From: Alphaproteobacteria bacterium
GTDB lineage: Bacteria > Pseudomonadota > Alphaproteobacteria > Rhizobiales > Aestuariivirgaceae
Direction of reading: 5' to 3'
NCBI GenBank assembly: GCA_024639035.1
Contig: JAHEJE010000219.1
Span: 1-5,043 of the forward strand
DNA: 5,043 bases
In this document: positions 1 to 5,043 of the stretch, one piece after another
How the letters are laid out: every line of letters begins with the position of its first letter
Position numbering within the stretch: the first letter of the stretch is position 1
The notes under the pieces: generated by a model
Database searches by the model: none
What the model was told of the DNA's origin: nothing
Seen by the model: only the letters and a program-made list of their open reading frames with translations
Translations under genes and position numbers: made by a program

Positions 1-194
1 CGGTTGATTTCGATGCCGGTGTTTTTCGAAGCATCTTTGAAAAGCGCATTGTCCTGGGCGGCACCGTAACTTCCTCCCCAGGACACAACGGTAATGGGCT
101 CGGCATACGCGGCACTGGACACCACCGTTGCCAGGGCCGCACCGATCACCGTTTTCAACATTTTGTTCCGCGAAAGCCGCGTAAGTGATTTCAT
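1..194 (-). CDS. ABC transporter substrate-binding protein, N-terminal fragment (polyamine/iron-type family)
   Basis: This is the 5' end of a gene that runs off the left edge; 64 full codons are visible. The product should be a periplasmic solute-binding protein that delivers a ligand to an ABC importer. The first 31 residues form a Sec signal peptide: a basic start (MKSLTRLSRNK), a hydrophobic core (VIGAALATVVSSA), and a probable signal peptidase I site after Ala-Tyr-Ala31. There is no lipobox cysteine. The mature protein begins EPITVVSWGGSYGAAQ, which is the typical first beta strand and loop of the PotD-like/extracellular solute-binding family. The ATG at 194-192 is chosen because a strong GGGAGGAG lies six bases upstream; Met12 is a weaker alternative. 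The ligand cannot be told from this fragment: spermidine/putrescine, iron and other small solutes are all possible. Permease and ATPase genes, if present, would lie further left. Confidence 0.85.
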   Translation of the reverse strand, partial: MKSLTRLSRNKMLKTVIGAALATVVSSAAYAEPITVVSWGGSYGAAQDNALFKDASKNTGIEIN

Positions 195-200
195 GAATTT

Positions 201-208
201 CTCCTCCC
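201..208 (-). promoter_or_regulatory. Ribosome binding site of the substrate-binding protein gene
   Basis: The minus strand reads GGGAGGAG followed by six bases and the ATG at 194-192. This is a near-perfect Shine-Dalgarno sequence and it decides the start in favour of the first Met over Met12. Confidence 0.8.
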
Positions 209-239
209 AACTGTTGTTATCTTGCTTTGGTCCGTTCAA

Positions 240-269
240 ATTCCACCATCAACGGTCCGGTACTGTCAA
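240..269 (-). promoter_or_regulatory. Candidate sigma-70 promoter for the substrate-binding protein gene
   Basis: On the minus strand a perfect -35 hexamer TTGACA (269-264) is followed after 18 bases by TGGAAT (245-240), which matches four of six positions of the -10 consensus. Transcription would start near 232, leaving a leader of about 38 bases before the ATG at 194 with the Shine-Dalgarno inside it. Position and spacing fit a housekeeping promoter, but the -10 is imperfect and nothing here measures activity. Confidence 0.5.
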
Positions 270-344
270 CACCCCAGTCCGACCAGACCGGAGTTTGCCG
301 CAGTGTGCGCCTCGACACGAGAGCCAGTTTCGACAGGTCACAAT

Positions 345-364
345 ACCAACCTCCTGCGGTTGGT
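345..364. repeat. Perfect 7-bp inverted repeat (possible operator or hairpin)
   Basis: The plus strand reads ACCAACC, then six bases TCCTGC, then GGTTGGT, so the two arms are exact reverse complements. No T-run follows on either strand, so an intrinsic terminator is unlikely. The 20-base dyad size suits the site of a dimeric regulator, or a small RNA hairpin if this stretch is transcribed. It lies about 75 bases upstream of the candidate -35 of the minus-strand gene and about 220 bases upstream of the cyclase start. The structure is seen directly; the function is only inferred. Confidence 0.5.
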
Positions 365-568
365 GCCATCGCCGTATCGCTTTCATTCCCCCTGATGGGA
401 TGTTCGGGCCAGCCCCGGCAATCGATGAGGGGCTTTCCAAAGGCCTTCATCGCCTTCGGCACCAATCTATGCATCCCGCAGTTTCCCCGCCGGCCAACCC
501 GTGGCGGCTGTCGAACTACAACGCTTGCCTGTAGATTCAATGCCGGTTCATCGATAGTCTCTCCGATT

Positions 569-575
569 GGGAGGA
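569..575 (+). promoter_or_regulatory. Ribosome binding site of the adenylate cyclase gene
   Basis: GGGAGGA stands six bases before the ATG at 582. This rules against the in-frame TTG at 567, which overlaps the Shine-Dalgarno itself, and sets the start at 582. Confidence 0.8.
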
Positions 576-581
576 CGTGTC

Positions 582-2333
582 ATGGTGCGCAGGCTGACAG
601 CCATACTTGCTGCTGACGTGGTTGGCTACACCCGCCTGATGGGCATCGACGAAGCCGGCACGCTTCGCCGCCTGACAGATCTGCGCGAGGCTGTCCTCGG
701 CCCCCTGGTCAGCGAACACCATGGCCGCATCGTGAAGCTCATGGGAGACGGCCTGCTGGTGGAGTTTGCCAGTGCGGTGGATTGCGTCGCCTGTGCCGTG
801 GCCTGGCAAGAAAGGGTTTCTCAAGCCGAGGCCGAGCATGAGCCGGGCACGGCCCTGCGCTTTCGCATCGGCATCAATCTCGGCGACGTGATCTTTGAGG
901 ATGGCGATATCCATGGCGATGGCGTGAACATCGCATCGCGCCTGGAAAGCCTGGCCCAACCGGGCGGCATCTGCCTGTCCGACGATATCTATCGCCACAC
1001 CAGGGGCAAGATCGAAGCCCGGTTTGAGGATACCGGATTGCACAAGCTCAAGAACGTGGCCGATCCGGTTCGTGTCTACAGCGTGGCGGTCAAGCCGGAT
1101 GAGGCCACGCCTGGCGCGTCGACAACCGAACCGCTCCCGCCCATCGATAAGCCGTCCATCGCGGTCTTGCCCTTTGAAAATATCTCCAGCGCCAAGGAGC
1201 AGGAGTTTATCGCAGACGGCATCACCGAAGAGATCATCACCACACTGTCGAAAATCTCCAAACTGTTCGTCATCGCCCGCAGTTCCGTCCTCGCCTACAA
1301 GGGCAAGGCCGTGGATGTGCACGAGGCGGGCCGGGAGTTAGGCGTGCGCTATTTGCTCAAGGGCAGCGTGCGCGGCAGCAACAGCCGGGTTCGCATCACC
1401 GCACAATTGACCGAGGCCGCGACCGGCCATCACCTCTGGGCGCACCACTTCGACCGGCAGGTGGATGACGTGTTTGCGCTGCAGGATGAGATCACCAAGG
1501 AAATCGTCTCGGCACTTCAGGTCGAGCTGACCGAGGGCGAACAGGCAAAGCTTGCGGCGGTCAACACCCGCAATGTCGAGGCCTGGCAGCTTGCCTTTGA
1601 AGGCCGTGACCTTGTGCATCTGCACCGCAAGGACAGTGTGCGCAAAGGACGCAAGATGATCGAGCAGGCCACGGTTCTTGACCCCGATTACGTGTTCGCC
1701 TGGGGCTCTCTTGCAGAAGCCCACTGGAAGGAAGCCGCGAACGAGGGTTGGAGCGAGGCCCCGCAACGCTCAATCGAATTGGCGCTTGAAGCAAGCGGCA
1801 AGGCCCTGGCTCTCGATCCTGAGAATGCCGACGTGTTGTCAATGAGGAGCGTCATATTGGTGACCTTGGGCGATTTCGACACTGCCCTTGGGCTTGCCCG
1901 GCAGGCGTTGCGCGCCGCGCATAGCGAAGCCAATGCCATCGCCCTTGCCACAATTACCTTACGTTGCTGCGGACTGGCCGAAGAAGGACTGAGGCAACTC
2001 GAACTCGCCAGGCGTTACTGCCGGGTCCATCCGGCATGGTATCCCTACAACGAAGCCTTCTGTCACTGGATCTTGCGGCAGACCGATGAGGCTGTTGCCG
2101 CCCTCAAGAGTGCGATTGACATCGACCCCAATTTCAGCCTCGCCTATGCGCTTCTGGCGGCTATACACGCCGAAAACGATGATATCCAGGAAGCCCGCAA
2201 AGCGGCCGAAAAACTGCTGCGTGCCGATCCCCTGTTTTCAGCTAAACGCTTCGCTGACAGCAGGCCGTTCCGCGACCCTGAACTGGCCCGCCGTTTCCGC
2301 AAGGCGATGCAGGACGCGCAACTGCCGGCATAG
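582..2333 (+). CDS. Class III adenylate cyclase with TolB-like and TPR regions
   Basis: The 583-aa product should convert ATP to cyclic AMP in the cytoplasm; no membrane segment or signal peptide is seen. Residues 1-170 form the class III catalytic domain. The metal aspartates are Asp12 (in ILAADVVGY) and Asp56 (in KLMGDGLLVEF). The adenine-selecting pair is Lys52 and Asp109. The transition-state residues are Asn116 and Arg120 (in HGDGVNIASR). With all six present, a homodimer should be active. A Pro-rich linker (about 171-189) leads to a TolB/FlgO-like region (about 190-325), starting KPSIAVLPFENIS and including GVRYLLKGSVR. Residues about 326-583 are helical with TPR-like repeats, for example ALALDPENADVLSMRSVILV and ALKSAIDIDPNFSLAYALLA. 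Such C-terminal regions usually serve protein contacts, so they probably sense a partner or signal; the signal is unknown. The start at 582 follows from the Shine-Dalgarno. The gene stands alone, divergent from the transporter gene and convergent with typA. Guanylate cyclase activity is unlikely given the Lys/Asp pair. Confidence 0.92.
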   Translation: MVRRLTAILAADVVGYTRLMGIDEAGTLRRLTDLREAVLGPLVSEHHGRIVKLMGDGLLVEFASAVDCVACAVAWQERVSQAEAEHEPGTALRFRIGINLGDVIFEDGDIHGDGVNIASRLESLAQPGGICLSDDIYRHTRGKIEARFEDTGLHKLKNVADPVRVYSVAVKPDEATPGASTTEPLPPIDKPSIAVLPFENISSAKEQEFIADGITEEIITTLSKISKLFVIARSSVLAYKGKAVDVHEAGRELGVRYLLKGSVRGSNSRVRITAQLTEAATGHHLWAHHFDRQVDDVFALQDEITKEIVSALQVELTEGEQAKLAAVNTRNVEAWQLAFEGRDLVHLHRKDSVRKGRKMIEQATVLDPDYVFAWGSLAEAHWKEAANEGWSEAPQRSIELALEASGKALALDPENADVLSMRSVILVTLGDFDTALGLARQALRAAHSEANAIALATITLRCCGLAEEGLRQLELARRYCRVHPAWYPYNEAFCHWILRQTDEAVAALKSAIDIDPNFSLAYALLAAIHAENDDIQEARKAAEKLLRADPLFSAKRFADSRPFRDPELARRFRKAMQDAQLPA

Positions 2334-2387
2334 GACCGATGGCCCTTGCCACTGACAGTTGCCCCATCGCGCTGCCTCCGGCCGAAG

Positions 2388-4217
2388 CTAGGCGACATCC
2401 TCAGCCGCGGCCCGGCTGGCGCGCTTGCGCTCATGGGTATCCAGCAGGCGCTTGCGCAGGCGAATCGATTGCGGTGTGATCTCGACCAGTTCATCGTCGC
2501 CGATGTAGGCCATCGCCTTTTCCAGCGTCATCTTGATCGGCGGCGTAAGCTGCACGGCATCGTCCTTGCCGGCAGCGCGGATATTGGTCAGTTGCTTGCC
2601 CTTCAGCACGTTGATCTCAAGATCGTTGCCGCGGGTGTGCTCGCCAACGACCATGCCGGCATAGACCTTGGCACCGGGTTCGATGAACATCGGCCCGCGA
2701 TCTTCCAGCTTCCACAGCGCATAGGCAACGGCAACGCCGGCGGAATTGGAAATCAGCGCCCCGGTGTGACGCGCCGCGATGACCCCGGCATGGGGTGCAT
2801 AGGCGTGAAACAACCGGTTCATGATCGCCGTGCCGCGCGTATCGGACAACAGCTCCGAATTGTAACCGATGAGGCCTCGCGTCGGCGCATAAAGCACCAG
2901 GCGCTGCCGGCCGGTGCCGGACGGCCGCATGTCGATCAGTTCGGCGCGGCGTTCGGAAAGCTTCTGAACCACAGCGCCGGAGTATTCCTCGTCGACATCG
3001 ATGATCACCTCCTCGATAGGCTCAAGGCGCTCACCGGTGGCTTCGTCCTTGCGCATGACAACGCGCGGGCGGCCGACTGTGAGTTCGAAACCTTCGCGCC
3101 GCATGGTCTCGATCAGGATCGCCAGTTGCAACTCGCCACGGCCGGAGACCTGGAAGGTATCGGCCTCGCCGGGAACGTCGGTGATCTGCAGGGCGACGTT
3201 GCCCTCGGCCTCGCGCATCAGGCGTTCGCGGATGACGCGGCTCTGCACCTTGGAGCCCTCGGTGCCAGCCAGCGGCCCGTCGTTGATGCGAAAACTCATC
3301 GCCAGGGTCGGCGGGTCGATCGGTTGGGCTTCGATCGGCTCCGACAGCGCCGGGTCGCAGATCGTATCGGCGACGGTCGCCTTGGTCAGGCCGGCAATCG
3401 ATATGATATCGCCGGCGATGCCTTCATCGATCGGTTGGCGCTCCAGCCCGCGAAACGCCAGGATCTTGGAGGCCCGGCCGGTTTCGATCACCTTGCCATC
3501 GCGCGACAGGGCCCTGGCCGTCTGGTTCGCCCTGATCGAACCCGAGCGCACCCGGCCCGTCAGCACCCGGCCGAGGAACGGGTTGGCTTCGATGGTGGTG
3601 GCCAGCATGCGGAACGGCCCGTCCTCGATGGCCGGCTCCGGCACATGCTCGAGCACCAGGTCGAACAGCGGCGCCATGGTCTGTTTCGGTCCGCCGGGCT
3701 TGTCGGACATCCAGCCGTCCTTGGCCGAACCGTAGAGGATCGGGAAGTCGAGCTGTTCGTCGCTCGCATCGAGCGCCGCGAACAGGTCGAAAACTTCGTT
3801 CACGACTTCGACATGGCGCTCGTCGTGCTTGTCGATCTTGTTGATCGCGACGATCGGTTTCAGGCCGATCTTCAGCGCCTTGCCGAGCACGAACTTGGTC
3901 TGCGGCATCGGGCCTTCAGCCGCGTCGACCAGGAGAACCGCACCATCGACCATGTTGAGAATGCGCTCGACCTCGCCGCCGAAATCCGCATGACCGGGGG
4001 TGTCGACGATGTTGATGCGGGTATCGTTCCACTCGATCGACGTCGCCTTGGCGAGGATGGTGATGCCGCGCTCACGCTCCAGATCGTTGGAGTCCATGAT
4101 CCGCTCGGCAACCTTCTGATTGTCCCGAAAGGCGCCCGACTGAGCCAGCAGCCGGTCGATCAGTGTCGTCTTGCCATGATCGACATGAGCGATAATCGCG
4201 ATGTTGCGCAGGGACAT
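2388..4217 (-). CDS. typA: Translational GTPase TypA/BipA
   Basis: The 609-aa product is a ribosome-binding GTPase of the EF-G/LepA superfamily. In other bacteria it acts in 50S assembly and in growth under cold or other stress. All GTPase motifs are intact: G1 AHVDHGKT (10-17), G2 RGIT (50-53), G3 DTPGH (72-76, including the catalytic His76), G4 NKID (126-129) and G5 GSAK (163-166). Next come a beta-barrel domain II (about 202-290), an EF-G-like domain III (about 305-383, with VSGRGELQLAILIE), an EF-G domain V-like part (about 396-480, with PTRGLIGY) and the TypA-specific C-terminal domain (about 485-590, with GEHTRGNDLEINVLKGKQLTN). Length matches the family. The ATG at 4217 is chosen because MSLRNIAIIAHVDHGKT is the usual TypA start; an in-frame ATG at 4259 would add 14 residues unlike the family. 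Neither start has a strong Shine-Dalgarno. It follows the hydrolase gene on the same strand and converges on the cyclase. Confidence 0.97.
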   Translation of the reverse strand: MSLRNIAIIAHVDHGKTTLIDRLLAQSGAFRDNQKVAERIMDSNDLERERGITILAKATSIEWNDTRINIVDTPGHADFGGEVERILNMVDGAVLLVDAAEGPMPQTKFVLGKALKIGLKPIVAINKIDKHDERHVEVVNEVFDLFAALDASDEQLDFPILYGSAKDGWMSDKPGGPKQTMAPLFDLVLEHVPEPAIEDGPFRMLATTIEANPFLGRVLTGRVRSGSIRANQTARALSRDGKVIETGRASKILAFRGLERQPIDEGIAGDIISIAGLTKATVADTICDPALSEPIEAQPIDPPTLAMSFRINDGPLAGTEGSKVQSRVIRERLMREAEGNVALQITDVPGEADTFQVSGRGELQLAILIETMRREGFELTVGRPRVVMRKDEATGERLEPIEEVIIDVDEEYSGAVVQKLSERRAELIDMRPSGTGRQRLVLYAPTRGLIGYNSELLSDTRGTAIMNRLFHAYAPHAGVIAARHTGALISNSAGVAVAYALWKLEDRGPMFIEPGAKVYAGMVVGEHTRGNDLEINVLKGKQLTNIRAAGKDDAVQLTPPIKMTLEKAMAYIGDDELVEITPQSIRLRKRLLDTHERKRASRAAAEDVA

Positions 4218-4256
4218 GTGGCGTACCGATTTATCGATGAATGAGAAACTGCGCCG

Positions 4257-4285
4257 CATGTAGCGCGTTGGCGGGGCGATTGCAA
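4257..4285 (-). promoter_or_regulatory. Weak candidate promoter for typA
   Basis: On the minus strand TTGCAA (4285-4280) is followed after 17 bases by TACATG (4262-4257). These match four of six and three of six consensus positions. If real, transcription would begin near 4250, which would exclude the upstream ATG at 4259 and support the start at 4217. The match is poor, and typA could equally be read through from argG and the hydrolase gene. Confidence 0.2.
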
Positions 4286-4326
4286 AGGATTAGGTCGGCA
4301 GCCTGAGCGCATGTTGCCGGCGATAC

Positions 4327-4950
4327 TCAGTCGGCAAAGAAGGCCGACATCAGGCTTCCGAACTTCTGCTCCTGCTTCAGCGCCTTGGGAACGTTGTGCT
4401 TGGCGCCATCCACGAAAACAACGTTCTTGCCATTGTCCTGAAACGACTTCATTTGCCGGAAGTCCGGATTTCGCGGCGCACGAACGCCAAAGAACACCTT
4501 GTGATCTGCACAGACCTCAAGTGCACTGAAGTCCGGCCACCTGATCGTCTCAATGGCCTGCGTGTATGCAGTCCACCGTTCATCGTGATACGGGATGGCC
4601 TGAGGCGTAAAAGCATAGACCCTGGAGACTTCCTTGCTCACATGCGACGCCAGAAGCGCGCCGCACCCGCCCATGCTGTTGCCCACGGAATAGACCTTAC
4701 GGCAGCCCCGCGCGCGGAGCTGTTCTATGCATACATCGACAATATCCTCGAACCCCCCGCTGTTCCACCAACTGCGCTGAAGGTCATTGATAAATGCAAC
4801 GCATGCTCGCCCTGAGCTGGCGGTCTTGAATTCATCGATCTGGATGCCGCCCATTCCCAGGCCAACGCCGCCAAATGCCAACAGACCGATCGCCCTGTCT
4901 CCACCTTCGCCAAGCCGGACCCGATAATTGTCACATTGGTGCAGCAGCAT
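4327..4950 (-). CDS. Alpha/beta-hydrolase-like protein of unknown substrate
   Basis: The 207-aa product has the marks of a small serine hydrolase fold. A hydrophobic strand and glycine-rich turn (AIGLLAFGGVGLGMGG, residues 20-35) come first. A nucleophile elbow follows, GNSMGG at 90-95 with Ser92 after the strand KVYSV. Near the end is a candidate catalytic histidine, His185 in DGAKHNVPKAL. Asp163 is a possible acid residue, but this is uncertain. The stretch FINDLQRSWWNSGG (53-66) before the elbow recalls bacterial proteins annotated only as alpha/beta hydrolases, some near surface polysaccharide genes. No signal peptide is seen, so it is probably cytoplasmic. The start at 4950 lies 14 bases after the argG stop with no good Shine-Dalgarno, so translation may depend on coupling. 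The frame stays open upstream through the end of argG, but that stretch is explained by ArgG. Base composition is visibly poorer in GC than typA. Esterase, thioesterase or an inactive binding role are all possible. Confidence 0.75.
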   Translation of the reverse strand: MLLHQCDNYRVRLGEGGDRAIGLLAFGGVGLGMGGIQIDEFKTASSGRACVAFINDLQRSWWNSGGFEDIVDVCIEQLRARGCRKVYSVGNSMGGCGALLASHVSKEVSRVYAFTPQAIPYHDERWTAYTQAIETIRWPDFSALEVCADHKVFFGVRAPRNPDFRQMKSFQDNGKNVVFVDGAKHNVPKALKQEQKFGSLMSAFFAD

Positions 4951-4964
4951 GTCGGCACCGCATT

Positions 4965-5043
4965 CTAGGATCGTTGCCGCCGCGCCGCCAAAGTCCGCAG
5001 CCGCAGAGCATTCAGCTTGATAAAGCCGGCGGCGTCTTTCTGA
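4965..5043 (-). CDS. argG: Argininosuccinate synthase, C-terminal end
   Basis: Only the last 25 codons and the TAG stop (4967-4965) are in the window; the rest lies beyond the right edge. The visible sequence QKDAAGFIKLNALRLRTLAA fits the conserved C-terminal end of alphaproteobacterial ArgG, where a Gly-Phe-Ile-Lys-Leu stretch precedes a basic tail. The enzyme joins citrulline and aspartate using ATP in arginine biosynthesis, in the cytoplasm. The call rests on a short stretch, but the motif is distinctive and the frame ends at a sensible place, 14 bases before the next gene on the same strand. It is too short to judge catalytic residues. Confidence 0.8.
   Translation of the reverse strand, partial: QKDAAGFIKLNALRLRTLAARRQRS

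Larger units (their letters stand above)
195..581. other. Divergent intergenic region between the substrate-binding protein and adenylate cyclase genes
   Basis: This 387-base gap separates two divergently transcribed genes. On its left it holds the ribosome binding site (201-208) and candidate promoter (240-269) of the minus-strand gene. In the middle is a perfect inverted repeat (345-364). On its right is the ribosome binding site of the cyclase (569-575). I found no good promoter for the cyclase: TAGATT (532-537) and GATAGT (553-558) could serve as -10 elements but neither has an acceptable -35. Open frames cross the region on both strands, including one of 107 codons on the minus strand at 217-540, but none resembles a known family, and its end overlaps the candidate promoter. 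Confidence 0.7.

Noticed and set aside
217..540. 107-codon minus-strand frame ending 22 bases before the substrate-binding protein ATG
   Set aside because: No recognisable family, no good ribosome binding site before its Met codons, and the candidate promoter of the next gene lies inside its end.
525..558. Cyclase promoter made of TTGCCT and GATAGT
   Set aside because: The spacing is 22 bases, too long for a sigma-70 promoter.
567..581. TTG start five codons upstream of the cyclase ATG
   Set aside because: The TTG overlaps the Shine-Dalgarno sequence, while the ATG at 582 has ideal spacing and gives the usual family N-terminus.
537..1322. 261-codon minus-strand frame opposite the adenylate cyclase
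   Set aside because: It is a shadow of the cyclase coding frame, with low-complexity composition and no domain; the plus-strand frame carries all the family motifs.
2334..2387. Bidirectional terminator between the convergent cyclase and typA genes
   Set aside because: The only symmetry found, ACTGACAGT at 2351-2359, has a one-base centre and cannot fold as a hairpin; no T-run is present.
4294..4321. Hairpin after the hydrolase gene (CGGCA ... TGCCG) as a terminator
   Set aside because: Only five base pairs hold in the minus-strand transcript, the loop is long and no U-run follows.
4951..5043. N-terminal extension of the hydrolase-like protein to the window edge
   Set aside because: The frame is open, but another frame of the same strand matches the ArgG C-terminus and ends in a stop just before the ATG at 4950.

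Overview
The window looks like a piece of a chromosome from an alphaproteobacterium, most likely of the Rhizobiales (Hyphomicrobiales). The evidence is the GC-rich coding sequence, a class III adenylate cyclase fused to TolB-like and TPR regions (a type many rhizobia carry in large numbers), a TypA sequence of the rhizobial kind, and an ArgG C-terminus of the alphaproteobacterial kind. The order is from recognition of sequence, not from a database search.

Layout from left to right. Positions 1-194 hold the 5' end of a minus-strand gene for a periplasmic ABC-transporter substrate-binding protein (polyamine/iron-type family), with a clear signal peptide, a strong ribosome binding site and a plausible sigma-70 promoter. 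A 387-base divergent intergenic region (195-581) follows. It holds that promoter, a perfect 7-bp inverted repeat and no convincing gene. Positions 582-2333 encode a complete plus-strand adenylate cyclase (583 aa) with all six canonical catalytic positions intact. It converges on typA across a 54-base gap with no obvious terminator.

The rest is a minus-strand block: the last 25 codons of argG (4965-5043), then 14 bases later a 207-aa alpha/beta-hydrolase-like protein (4327-4950), then 109 bases later typA/bipA (2388-4217, 609 aa). argG and the hydrolase are close enough to share a transcript; typA may also have its own weak promoter.

The genes do not form one obvious pathway. They are an importer component, a cAMP signalling enzyme, a ribosome-associated GTPase, an arginine biosynthesis enzyme and an unassigned hydrolase-like protein. 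I see no mobile element, CRISPR array, tRNA or rRNA, and no convincing undescribed system. The least explained parts are the lower-GC hydrolase-like gene between argG and typA, and the dyad in the divergent intergenic region.
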